Below, one piece after another: positions 8,247-16,839 of a stretch of DNA of 64,000 bases. Made by a program: the position numbers and the translations under genes. Source of the DNA: JBFHFS01 sp041583495 (GTDB taxonomy: Bacteria; Bacteroidota; Bacteroidia; Bacteroidales; Marinilabiliaceae); NCBI GenBank assembly GCA_041583495.1, contig JBFHFS010000006.1:1-64000 (forward strand). Direction: 5' to 3'. The notes beneath the pieces are model-generated. The model made no database searches. It saw nothing but the letters and a program-made list of their open reading frames with translations, and was not told where the DNA came from. The stretch's first letter is position 1. Each line of letters begins with the position of its first letter.

Positions 8247-9629
8247 ATGAAGAGAGTCAGATACCTATTTTCGCGATATGCCCACGATGTGCTTATTGCC
8301 GTTGAAGCCATTACAGGTAATAAAATGAAATCGTTTCTCACGGCTATGGGGATTATGTTTGGGGTGGCGGCAGTGATAAGCATGCTGGCCATCGGTCGTG
8401 GAGCCCAGGAGGAGGTGCTCGAGCAAATTAAACTGGTAGGGGTCAATAACATCATTGTCACCCCCAGTGACCTGGCCGTAGATGCCGGGGGAAGTTCCGG
8501 AGGGGAGAGTACTTCCGGACCCGGCGCTGGCACCAAACGGTTTTCGCCCGGTCTAACTCTGCTCGATGCTTATTCGATAAAAGAAACCCTTCCTACGGTA
8601 TCGAAGGTTAGCCCCGTAATCTCAATAAATTATTCTGCTGTGCTCCAGGGGAAAAGTTACCCGGTGGTTCTCGAAGGGGTTTCTTCTTCCTATTTTGAGT
8701 TGCTGAATGTGAATCTCGCCAGAGGCCTCATCTTTAACGAGGAACAATCCGAAGGTGGTTTTCCTGTTTGCGTGATTGGAGACAACATACGCAATCGCTT
8801 CTTCAATACTCAGGACCCTATTGGTCGTTACATCAAATGCGGCGAAACCTGGGTTCAGGTGATTGGGGTCATTGAACGGCGCGATTTCACGGCTTCTGCT
8901 TCCGATGAACTCGGCATCAGCAGTACCGACAACAAGATCTTTGTCCCGGTTAAGACCATGTTGCGCCGATTTCGCGACCGTGCCCGTGTTAATCCTGAAA
9001 TGCTCGAAGGGGTGGTGCGAGGAGGTACCGGCAGCGGAACGCAAGCCCAAACCGATGCGACAGAATCCTCCGGAGGGATGGAAAACCAGCTGGATAAAAT
9101 CATCGTACAGGTTGACGAAACCGAGATGCTGAGTGCCTCGGCCGACGTGATTAAGCGCATGTTGTTGCGACGGCACTCCGAAATATACGATTTTGAGGTG
9201 ACCGTTCCCGAATTATTATTGAAGCAACAACAGAAAACCAATGATATTTTCAATATTGTTCTGGGGGCCATCGCGAGTATTTCCCTGATAGTAGGGGGGA
9301 TTGGAATTATGAATATTATGCTGGCCTCCGTTTGGGAACGAATCCGTGAGATCGGCACCCGTCAGGCCATCGGAGCCTCACGAAAAGATATTGTTGTGCA
9401 ATTTTTGTCGGAGTCTACACTCATCAGTGTTACCGGAGGAATGATCGGCATTGTTTTGGGGGTTGTGCTGGCACATATTATTCATGTGATGGCCGACATC
9501 AAAACTATCGTCACCCTTTTTTCAGTAGTGGTGGCTTTTGGGGTGTCTGCAACGGTGGGCATTGTGTTTGGTTATTTGCCGGCCAAGCGGGCGGCAAGCC
9601 AGGATCCGGTTGAGTCGCTGCGACATTAA
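8247..9629 (+). CDS. MacB/FtsX-type ABC transporter permease
   Basis: 460 residues. The first membrane helix (around 27-50: KSFLTAMGIMFGVAAVISML) is followed by a large periplasmic MacB_PCD domain (about 55-320). Three C-terminal helices form the FtsX domain, with the hallmark GGIGIMNIMLASVWERIREI and GTRQAIGASRKDI coupling segment. Length and content match MacB without its N-terminal ATPase, so it needs a separate ATP-binding subunit, and none is encoded in this window. The MacA/MacB/TolC family exports lipids, peptides or antibiotics from the periplasm; the substrate here is unknown. Confidence 0.87.
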   Translation: MKRVRYLFSRYAHDVLIAVEAITGNKMKSFLTAMGIMFGVAAVISMLAIGRGAQEEVLEQIKLVGVNNIIVTPSDLAVDAGGSSGGESTSGPGAGTKRFSPGLTLLDAYSIKETLPTVSKVSPVISINYSAVLQGKSYPVVLEGVSSSYFELLNVNLARGLIFNEEQSEGGFPVCVIGDNIRNRFFNTQDPIGRYIKCGETWVQVIGVIERRDFTASASDELGISSTDNKIFVPVKTMLRRFRDRARVNPEMLEGVVRGGTGSGTQAQTDATESSGGMENQLDKIIVQVDETEMLSASADVIKRMLLRRHSEIYDFEVTVPELLLKQQQKTNDIFNIVLGAIASISLIVGGIGIMNIMLASVWERIREIGTRQAIGASRKDIVVQFLSESTLISVTGGMIGIVLGVVLAHIIHVMADIKTIVTLFSVVVAFGVSATVGIVFGYLPAKRAASQDPVESLRH

Positions 9630-9704
9630 ACGGTCATCGGTTTTAACATGAGAGGCCAAGCAACAGGCCACATAATTCTACAAAAAATATTAGTGCTATT
9701 CAAA

Positions 9705-11243
9705 ATGATTAAGAATAATTTGTTTGTTATCCATCCACGATTGTTGTTGCCCTTTTTGATTCTGTTTGGGGTGGTACTTCCCTCCGTCTCGCAAGAGGAG
9801 GCCATTGAGGAAAAGAATGAGCCTTTGGAATTTAAAATGACCTTGCAGGAGGTTATTGACCTGGCCAGGGAACAGTCGTTATATAGCTTTCGGGCGGAAA
9901 ACATGTATCTGGCTCAATACTGGGATTTTAGGAGCTATCAGGCCGATCGATTGCCCATTTTGAGCCTGACAACCACCCCGGTTAATTTCGATCGATCTGT
10001 GGTAAGCCGATACGATTCCGAGACCGATGAGGATAAATTTGTTCCGCGTTCTTACCTGTCGTCCGATGCAGAGCTTTCGATTCGGCAAAATTTGCCCTTC
10101 TCCGGAGGGGTGTTTGATGTAACCTCTTCCTTGTCGCGTCTCCAAAATCTGGAGAGCCAGGATGTGGAGTATGCATCGGTGCCGGTAAGCGTTGGTTTTT
10201 CGCAGCCACTTAACGGATACAATAGGTTTAAATGGGAGTCGCGTATAGAACCATTGAAGTTCGAGAAGGCAAAAAAAGAGTATCTTCAATCGCTGGAGTC
10301 GTTGGCAATGCGTGCTACCGGCTACTTTTTTGGCCAGATTACGGCCGAGATAAATGTGAAGATTGCCCAAACCAACTACTCCAATGCCGATACGCTTTTT
10401 CGTATCGGGAAAGGACGTTTTGAAATTGGAACCGTTACCCAGGACGAATTGCTCGATCTGGAACTGGGTCTGTTAAATGCCCAGATGGCTGTGACGCAGG
10501 CCAATGTTGACCTGAGGCAGGCACGCGCTTCGCTTAATTCCTTCCTGGTTTTGGATGATAACGTTCAGGTTACCTGCGTAGTACCCGCCGAAATCCCTAA
10601 GTTAAAGATTGACTACGAAACGGCCATGTTGTATGCTTTGGAAAATAATCCAAGCATGCTCGATTTTCAACAGCGAACCCTGGAGGCTGGTCAAAATATT
10701 GCCAGGACCCGATCCGAGAGTGGATTAAGTGCCAGTGTGAGAGCCAATATGGGAATTAACAAAAATGCAGATCAACTGGATGCGGTCTATCAGGACCCCT
10801 TTTTACAGCAACAGCAGGTGAGGGTTTCGCTAAATATTCCCATTGTCGACTGGGGCCTTCGTAAAGGACAGATTCAGATGGCCCGGTCGAATCAGCAAGT
10901 GGTGGAAGCTACCGTGAAGCAGGAACGCATCGATTTTGAACAGGATCTGTTTATTAGCATTATGGAGTTCAATATGCAGGAGAAACAGGTAGAGATTTCG
11001 GCAAAAGCCGATACCATTGCTCAGATGGGTTATGATGTAACCAAACAGCGGTTTTTAATTGATAAGGTAGATGTGATTCGTCTTAACTCTGCCCGAACCT
11101 CCTTAGATGCCGCCCGAAGAAATTATATCTCCTCGTTAAAGCAATATTGGAACAGTTATTTTGAGGTGAGACAACTCACGTTGTACAATTTTGTGGAAGA
11201 CCGTCCTTTGGTCGAAGATCTGGAGAAATTATTACAGCAATAA
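9705..11243 (+). CDS. TolC-family outer-membrane efflux protein
   Basis: 512 residues from the ATG at 9705 (MIKNNLFVIHP); an in-frame ATG at 9648 would add 19 residues before the signal peptide and is less likely. A signal peptide ends near VSQ. The body has two long alpha-helical repeats typical of the OEP family (for example GRFEIGTVTQDELLDLELGL and VTKQRFLIDKVDVIRLNSAR), with beta segments between them such as ARTRSESGLSASVRANMG. TolC proteins form the trimeric outer-membrane duct of tripartite exporters. It sits 75 bases after the permease and 21 before the second adaptor, so all four genes read as one operon. Confidence 0.87.
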   Translation: MIKNNLFVIHPRLLLPFLILFGVVLPSVSQEEAIEEKNEPLEFKMTLQEVIDLAREQSLYSFRAENMYLAQYWDFRSYQADRLPILSLTTTPVNFDRSVVSRYDSETDEDKFVPRSYLSSDAELSIRQNLPFSGGVFDVTSSLSRLQNLESQDVEYASVPVSVGFSQPLNGYNRFKWESRIEPLKFEKAKKEYLQSLESLAMRATGYFFGQITAEINVKIAQTNYSNADTLFRIGKGRFEIGTVTQDELLDLELGLLNAQMAVTQANVDLRQARASLNSFLVLDDNVQVTCVVPAEIPKLKIDYETAMLYALENNPSMLDFQQRTLEAGQNIARTRSESGLSASVRANMGINKNADQLDAVYQDPFLQQQQVRVSLNIPIVDWGLRKGQIQMARSNQQVVEATVKQERIDFEQDLFISIMEFNMQEKQVEISAKADTIAQMGYDVTKQRFLIDKVDVIRLNSARTSLDAARRNYISSLKQYWNSYFEVRQLTLYNFVEDRPLVEDLEKLLQQ

Positions 11244-11264
11244 CCCGTTTGTGATTCTAACTAC

Positions 11265-12482
11265 ATGAAGCAAAAAATAGTCATATTAATTCCCCTGGTC
11301 CTTGTGATTGTAGCCTTTGCAGGCTATCGCTTTTTTTCAAACCAAAAAGATAAAGAGCCTGATTCTGTACGGGTTGTGAAGAGTAAGTTTGAGGTATCGG
11401 TGGTCTCCATGGGTGAGTTGGAGGCCTTTGAATCGAGTAATATCCTCATCCCGGCGGTTCTGCTTGATCGAACCATTCATATTCGTCATATCTCTATTAC
11501 CGATATGGTGCGTGAGGGCACCCTGGTCGAAAAGGGAGGATACGTAGCAACCCTCGATCCATCAGAAGTGGAGGAAAACATCAAAAATGTTCAGGAAGAC
11601 CTGGACATGTTAATGGTACAATTGGAGAATGCCCGCATTGATAGTTCTATTAATTTGGCCTCGGCCAGGGATGAGATTCGTCAGAGTCAGGATAATGTTT
11701 TAGATAAGGAGATAAAAGTGGAGCAATCCATTTATGAAAGCAAGGCGATACAGCGTCAGGCAAAGATTGAACTGGAAATGGCTCAAAGGTCGTTCGACCA
11801 TAAAAAGAGAAATTATCTTCAGCAGGAACGTAAGCATAAAACCTGGATTAACCGCTATCAGGATAAAATAAAGGAAGAGGAGAAACAGATGGCCGTTCTG
11901 GAGCAACTAAAAACCGATTTGGTTGTGAAAGCCCCTTCCTCTGGAGTGGTGGTCTATGCCCGCGATGAACGTGGCAACAAAGTTAAGGTGGGCTCCAGTG
12001 TGGGGCGGTGGAGTCCCAAAATTGCCATTCTGCCCAATCTGTCTACTATCCTGTCGGTAACTTATGTCAAGGAGATTGATGTGAATAAGATTGCCGTTGG
12101 GATGCCTGTGAAGATCAATATCGATGCTTTCCCGGGTCATGTTTTTGATGGGAAGGTGATCAAAGTGGCCAATATTGGCCAGGATATTCCCGATCAGTTT
12201 TTGAATGGCTTCAAAGTGGACATTGAAGTCGATCCGGGGAAATTCGATCTTCTCCCGGGAATGACGGCCATGAACCGTTTTGTGGTAAGCTCAATGGAGG
12301 ATCAATTGATGATTCCCCGGCCTGCCCTTTTTTTAAGCGACAGCACCAGCTTTGTATATAAAAAAGAGGGAATGCGGGTGGTTCGCCAACCGGTGACCAC
12401 CGGCGGGGAAAATGAAAATTTTGTGCGAATAACTCATGGTCTGGAAGAGGGGGACAAGGTTTTAATGCATCCTCCTGAATAA
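11265..12482 (+). CDS. HlyD/RND-type periplasmic adaptor subunit (second copy)
   Basis: 405 residues. A membrane anchor (about 4-22) is followed by a lipoyl half, a coiled-coil hairpin (roughly 85-215), the second lipoyl half (VKAPSSGVVVYARDERG) and a beta-barrel. It shares long stretches with the first adaptor: QSIYES, RWSPKIA.LP.L.T versus RWSPRIA.LP.L.T, and VANIGQ. It lacks the long charged tail. It is the last gene of the operon and is followed at once by a hairpin. The pair may assemble as mixed adaptor rings or may serve different pumps. Confidence 0.83.
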   Translation: MKQKIVILIPLVLVIVAFAGYRFFSNQKDKEPDSVRVVKSKFEVSVVSMGELEAFESSNILIPAVLLDRTIHIRHISITDMVREGTLVEKGGYVATLDPSEVEENIKNVQEDLDMLMVQLENARIDSSINLASARDEIRQSQDNVLDKEIKVEQSIYESKAIQRQAKIELEMAQRSFDHKKRNYLQQERKHKTWINRYQDKIKEEEKQMAVLEQLKTDLVVKAPSSGVVVYARDERGNKVKVGSSVGRWSPKIAILPNLSTILSVTYVKEIDVNKIAVGMPVKINIDAFPGHVFDGKVIKVANIGQDIPDQFLNGFKVDIEVDPGKFDLLPGMTAMNRFVVSSMEDQLMIPRPALFLSDSTSFVYKKEGMRVVRQPVTTGGENENFVRITHGLEEGDKVLMHPPE

Positions 12483-12483
12483 T

Positions 12484-12526
12484 AGGGTTGTGCTAATTGC
12501 TTCCTGGATTAAACAACCCTGCTCTT
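12484..12526 (+). terminator. Terminator of the export operon
   Basis: AGGGTTGT (12484-12491) pairs with ACAACCCT (12513-12520) across a 21-base loop, followed by GCTCTTTTTC. It begins two bases after the stop of the second adaptor gene. Confidence 0.6.
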
Positions 12527-12634
12527 TTTCTGTTCTCTTTCTATGAAAACCTAATTCTTGTGACTAGGGTTAAGTGCCCGATAATTCTTTTTTGGAAAAA
12601 TGAAGAAATTTTTCTGTAATTAAATGCACTTGAT

Positions 12635-12642
12635 TATATTTG
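12635..12642 (+). promoter_or_regulatory. -7 box of the mdh promoter
   Basis: TATATTTG fits the Bacteroidota TAnnTTTG element exactly. It lies 58 bases before the mdh start. The upstream TTG element is not clear, so only the -7 box is annotated. Confidence 0.5.
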
Positions 12643-12700
12643 CGGGGATTTTGGGAAGCATAAAAATCGAACTAAATATCAATAAACAAATTTATTACTC

Positions 12701-13627
12701 ATGAAAGTTACCGTTGTTGGAGCAGGAAATGTAGGCGCTACTTGCGCTGATGTGTTGGCATACCGTGAAATTGCCAACGAAGTGGTTGTACTGGATATCA
12801 AAGAAGGTGTTGCCGAAGGAAAGGCGCTGGATATCTGGCAAAAGGCCCCTATTAATCTTTATGATACCCGTACTGTTGGGGTGACCAACGACTATTCGAA
12901 AACCGCCGGTTCTCAGGTGGTTGTAATCACTTCAGGATTGCCCAGGAAACCCGGGATGACCCGTGATGATTTGATTCAAACCAATGCGGGTATCGTTAAG
13001 TCGGTAACCGAGCAAGTGGTTAAATATTCACCCGAAGCCATCATTATTGTGGTGTCTAATCCCCTGGATGTGATGACCTATCAGGCTCATCTCTCTTCCA
13101 ACTTTCCTCGTACCAAGGTGATCGGGATGGCAGGGATTCTGGATACTGCCCGTTATCGTGCTTTTCTGGCTGAGGAGTTGAACGTGTCTCCTAAAGATAT
13201 TCAAGCGGTTTTGATGGGCGGACATGGCGATACTATGGTGCCACTTCCCCGTTATACCACTGTTGGTGGAATACCTGTTACCGAGCTTATTGATAGCGAA
13301 AAACTGGATGCCATCATTGAACGTACTAAATTTGGTGGTGGAGAGTTGGTTAAGCTTATGGGTACTTCTGCCTGGTATGCTCCTGGAGCTGCTGCTGCTC
13401 AGATGGTTGAGGCTATTGTTCGTGACCAGAAACGTGTTTTCCCCGTTTGTATGAAGTTGGACGGTGAGTATGGTATCAAAGATTGTTATCTGGGTGTACC
13501 TGTTATTTTGGGTAAGAATGGTGTGGAGCGGGTTATTGAATTAGACCTGAACGAGGAAGAGAAAGAACTTCTCGAAACCAGTCGCAAGCATGTGATGGAG
13601 GTTATGTCTGTTCTGGAACGTCTCTAG
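12701..13627 (+). CDS. mdh: Malate dehydrogenase (LDH-like type)
   Basis: 308 residues. An N-terminal Rossmann motif GAGNVGATCADVLA and Asp33 point to NAD rather than NADP. The substrate-binding arginines lie in GLPRKPGMTRDDL, the SNPLDVMT segment follows, and the catalytic His is in GGHGDTMVPL. This is the tetrameric, lactate-dehydrogenase-like MDH form usual in Bacteroidota. It interconverts malate and oxaloacetate in the TCA cycle. It is monocistronic, with its own promoter box and a strong terminator. Confidence 0.93.
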   Translation: MKVTVVGAGNVGATCADVLAYREIANEVVVLDIKEGVAEGKALDIWQKAPINLYDTRTVGVTNDYSKTAGSQVVVITSGLPRKPGMTRDDLIQTNAGIVKSVTEQVVKYSPEAIIIVVSNPLDVMTYQAHLSSNFPRTKVIGMAGILDTARYRAFLAEELNVSPKDIQAVLMGGHGDTMVPLPRYTTVGGIPVTELIDSEKLDAIIERTKFGGGELVKLMGTSAWYAPGAAAAQMVEAIVRDQKRVFPVCMKLDGEYGIKDCYLGVPVILGKNGVERVIELDLNEEEKELLETSRKHVMEVMSVLERL

Positions 13628-13664
13628 AAATTAAGGTGCCTTTAGAATAAAGTTTAAAAATAAT

Positions 13665-13700
13665 GCCGGTTCGGACTTCATGTTCGGGCCGGCTTTTTTT
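13665..13700 (+). terminator. Rho-independent terminator of mdh
   Basis: A 12-base-pair stem with G-U wobbles (GCCGGTTCGGAC with GTTCGGGCCGGC) and a five-base TTCAT loop, followed by seven T. It is 37 bases past the mdh stop. Confidence 0.85.
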
Positions 13701-13844
13701 GTTGTTCGAAAGCGAACATTCCGGGTTCCGGTATCGCACATCTTTGAATCATTTGCTTAGTGCTTCTTTAAAGTTAATGCAAAGATAATGAGAGCGATGT
13801 GTGTTTTGGTACGATGTCTGTATTAGGAGGTTGAGAACAAAAGG

Positions 13845-14603
13845 ATGGAGGATGGAATTATGAAAGCGCACTTAGAACATCACAACAGTCATGATAGAGT
13901 AATCTATTTTCTGGTCGCTATTGCATTGGGAATTCTTTTTTTTGCAGTGATAAAGACCAGACCTTTTCTTACATTCCCCCAAAGGCCCGGGCTAACCCAT
14001 TTGTCATCCATGCCCATTGGGAGCGTTAATCCAATGGAGATAAATAAAACGCCCGCTTACCTGACCGGGAGTTACAATTTTGTTGAGAATATTATAGAAG
14101 TGAAGGAGTGGATGTTGAATCTCGATGGCTGGACAGGCAGTGAAGATCTTGTAGATGAAAGTTTTTTTGTGCACGACCCATTTGTGGCTGTTCAACCCTG
14201 GATGATGCAACCGGAAGAGTGGCTTAATCCCGGGTATTTGGAAGAGATGATAGCTCTTGAACCCTGGATGACTAACCTGGAGGCCTGGGAAAATGATTTT
14301 ACTACCGTGATAGAAGAATTTGCGGTGCTGGAGGATTGGATGCTGGATTTATCCTTATGGACCAATGCAGGGATCCCGGGTTTTTCAGTGGATAGTGCAA
14401 GTGAGGAGTGGGTTATCCTGGAGCCATGGATGTTGAGCGATGAAGACTGGTTTTTCAAACCCCTTGTTGACGCGGATATTGCTAATGCAGAGTTCTTTGA
14501 TGAGCCCGTGGTGGAAGTGAAAGCCTGGATGGTTAATGTTGAGGAATGGTTGGTTCCCTTTAGTAGCAGTGCTTCCGAAAATAATGGTGAAAAATGGCAG
14601 TAG
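13845..14603 (+). CDS. Unrecognised membrane-anchored protein with six WM-x5-W repeats
   Basis: 252 residues, or 247 if the ATG at 13860 is used. A short charged, His-rich N-terminus precedes one membrane helix (about 19-36). The rest is acidic and very rich in Trp. Six copies of [V/L]-x-x-W-M-x5-W occur, with the WM tryptophans at residues 89, 119, 141, 165, 195 and 228 and the second tryptophan exactly seven residues later each time. Spacing between copies is 22 to 33 residues, and the linkers are not alike. I do not recognise the family by name. The repeat region should face the periplasm if the helix is an uncleaved signal anchor. The next gene, 75 bases on, is a DUF2807 lipoprotein, possibly in the same transcript. 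Function is unknown. Confidence 0.75.
   Translation: MEDGIMKAHLEHHNSHDRVIYFLVAIALGILFFAVIKTRPFLTFPQRPGLTHLSSMPIGSVNPMEINKTPAYLTGSYNFVENIIEVKEWMLNLDGWTGSEDLVDESFFVHDPFVAVQPWMMQPEEWLNPGYLEEMIALEPWMTNLEAWENDFTTVIEEFAVLEDWMLDLSLWTNAGIPGFSVDSASEEWVILEPWMLSDEDWFFKPLVDADIANAEFFDEPVVEVKAWMVNVEEWLVPFSSSASENNGEKWQ
14109..14549 (+). repeat. Coding region of six WM-x5-W protein repeats
   Basis: This spans the codons of the first to last tryptophan of the six repeats. The repeat is conserved at protein level only: codons around each WM differ, so it is not a recent DNA duplication. Confidence 0.8.
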
Positions 14604-14684
14604 CCTATTGCCTCGATTTACCAGCATGATTAGGGTCCCACAGAGAGGTTCGTTGTTAAGAATGTAGCCACACATTAAGTGAAA

Positions 14685-15437
14685 ATGATGTTAAGAAATA
14701 AGTTGATGTATCGGATTTGTGTTTTTGTAGCTTTAGTGGTTATCCCATTTGTCAATAGTGGGTGCACCAGCAATGGGCCATCTGCATTTTCCCGGAAATC
14801 GGAAAATGTTGCCACCCGCCAACAGGTTTTGGAGGCTTTCGACCATCTGGAATTGAGTGGGAACTTTAGTGCAATGCTAAGGGAGTCGTCCACTTATTCT
14901 CTTTCAATAAGTGCCGATAAAGAGGTTATGAACCTATTGTTATTAGAGGTCGAAGAGGGTGTATTGGTGGTGAGTTATATCGGGGAACAACGATTTTCGG
15001 ATAAGCCGTTGGTTGAATTGATTGTGAGCGCTCCAGGGTTGAAACATATTGAATGCTCAGGGTCTGTAGAGTTATTGTCGGATGGTATATTGGGTTTTGA
15101 TACCCTGAGGGTAGAGAGTGCAGGAGTGCTGAAAATGAATCTTAATCTGAAAGGGTCTCTTTTTGAAGGTCAACTTTCGGGCGCCTCTACCCTTGATTTA
15201 AAGGGGGAGGTGGAAGAGCTCAGACTCGAAGTGCCCGGGGCAGCTAAGATTTCGGCCTTTGATTTAACGGCCCAAAAGGTTAGTCTGGATATGGCGGGGG
15301 CAGGTAAGGCACAAGTGTTTGCAACCCAGTTGTTGAGAGTAAACCTGGCCGGGGCCGGGATGGTAAGTTATAAAGGGAGCCCCGACCGGGTGTTCTCCAA
15401 TATATCCGGGATTGGACGGGTAAAAAAAGTAGAATAA
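14685..15437 (+). CDS. DUF2807 (head-GIN domain) lipoprotein
   Basis: About 250 residues. In-frame GTG (14679), ATG (14685) and ATG (14688) are all possible starts. A signal peptide ends in FVNSGC, a lipobox with Cys about residue 26. The body is a DUF2807 beta-solenoid: repeated short turns such as LSGASTLDLKGEVEELRLEV and MAGAGKAQVFATQLLRVNLA, each rung with S/A-G-A/S. The N-terminal FDHLELSGNFSAML is the typical domain opening. The domain is common in Bacteroidota cell-envelope lipoproteins of unknown role. It may share a transcript with the WM-repeat protein upstream. Confidence 0.83.
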   Translation: MMLRNKLMYRICVFVALVVIPFVNSGCTSNGPSAFSRKSENVATRQQVLEAFDHLELSGNFSAMLRESSTYSLSISADKEVMNLLLLEVEEGVLVVSYIGEQRFSDKPLVELIVSAPGLKHIECSGSVELLSDGILGFDTLRVESAGVLKMNLNLKGSLFEGQLSGASTLDLKGEVEELRLEVPGAAKISAFDLTAQKVSLDMAGAGKAQVFATQLLRVNLAGAGMVSYKGSPDRVFSNISGIGRVKKVE

Positions 15438-15479
15438 GCAGCCGGGAGCTATTTCAGGCGCCAGCTTCATTTCCGGGCT

Positions 15480-16643
15480 TTATAAGTCCGGGCTTTTTTT
15501 TTCCTCCACCAATGGGGGTTTGGGTATTTCGTCTTTAATTATCAGCCGTTTGTAATACGAAATTATCAGCGTTGTGAAAGGCAGGGCCAGGAGCATTCCC
15601 AAAATGCCCATGATGGTGCCCCATACGGAAAGAGATAACAGAATCAGGGCGGGATTCATTCCGTATGCTTTGCCCATAATTTTAGGCACCAGAAAGCTGT
15701 CCTGAAAGATTTGAACAATGGCAATGACCAATAAAACCAGCGCACTTACTTGCCAAAAGGTTTGATCGGTTTCCATGGATTTCAGAAGCGCGAGCAGGAA
15801 GGCAGGAATAAATCCTACGATTTGAAGATAAGGGACCAGATTGAGCAATCCGATGAACAGCCCCAGGGTGATTGCCATGGGTAGTCCAATAATCTTAAAT
15901 CCGATGGCCATTAAAACGCCAACGGTGAGAGCGATTAAACTTTGATTCCGAAAATAGACCCGCATCGAAAGTTTAAGATCGTTGGCAATGTCTTCGAATA
16001 ACTGGCGGTATTTGCCCGGAATGAGGTGGGGCCAGGACGACTCCAGTTTGGGATAATCAACAAGAATAAAGATGAGATAAAGGAGAACAATAAACAGCCC
16101 AAAAGTTCCGAAAATAATATTCATAGAACCCGAGAAGACCTGAATTATAGGCTGGGTGAGTTGTTTGAATGCATCGGCCACATCGGTTGAGTTTAGAATT
16201 GCCTGAAGGTTTTTGCCTTCAAGAAATTCCCGGAGCCAATTATCCAATGGTTCTGGCAACATTCCATGGTACGAGGCGTTTTGAAGGTAAACCTTTACCA
16301 ACCCTGCCATTCGGCTCATTTCTCCCATGAACTGGGGAATTAGCCACCACAGGATAGCGGATATGATTAATGCCAGAGTGAAAAGGGTAATAAAAACGGA
16401 TAATCCCCGATGGCGCACCCGTAGGCGATTTTGAACAAATTGAACCGCTGGGTCAATCAGATAGGCCAGAAGTACAGCAATAAAAAAGAGAACCAATACG
16501 TTACTTAAATACCTTATGATTAATATGATGCCGGTGAATACGAGGACCGACAGGACCATTCGGATTACCCTGTCGAAAGTGTAAGGCTTGCTGGAAAAAA
16601 GATCACTGTAAGTTCTTTTCTCGGGTATATGGGATTGTTGCAT
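15480..16643 (-). CDS. AI-2E family (UPF0118/PerM-like) transporter
   Basis: 387 residues, the usual family length. Paired membrane helices near the N-terminus (about 28-62 and 75-100), a soluble section (about 110-160) and four or more C-terminal helices including GLFIGLLNLVPYLQIVG, the family's conserved segment, and a final LALPFTTLIISYYKRL. Members export autoinducer-2, sodium/protons or unknown solutes, so substrate cannot be assigned. It is convergent with the DUF2807 gene and divergent from the beta-helix lipoprotein. The final codons overlap a GC-rich stretch with a T run. Confidence 0.85.
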   Translation of the reverse strand: MQQSHIPEKRTYSDLFSSKPYTFDRVIRMVLSVLVFTGIILIIRYLSNVLVLFFIAVLLAYLIDPAVQFVQNRLRVRHRGLSVFITLFTLALIISAILWWLIPQFMGEMSRMAGLVKVYLQNASYHGMLPEPLDNWLREFLEGKNLQAILNSTDVADAFKQLTQPIIQVFSGSMNIIFGTFGLFIVLLYLIFILVDYPKLESSWPHLIPGKYRQLFEDIANDLKLSMRVYFRNQSLIALTVGVLMAIGFKIIGLPMAITLGLFIGLLNLVPYLQIVGFIPAFLLALLKSMETDQTFWQVSALVLLVIAIVQIFQDSFLVPKIMGKAYGMNPALILLSLSVWGTIMGILGMLLALPFTTLIISYYKRLIIKDEIPKPPLVEEKKSPDL

Positions 16644-16839
16644 ATGAGGTTTTGGTTTGAATCTTAAAGATAGAACATTAGTTTTGTTTGGCTGTTAAGA
16701 TTTGTCAAAAAAAGGCGAAATTATGTAAAAAAATGTTTGATTTTTCTGAGATCATTGCGTATTTTGCAACTTATTAGGAGGACCCTAACGTTATGTGCAT
16801 AAAAGAGATTTATTTGTTTGAATATTAGGTAATTGAAGG

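Noticed and set aside
8622..9176. Long minus-strand frame inside the MacB-type permease gene
   Set aside because: It is a shadow of a well-supported gene and shows no motif.
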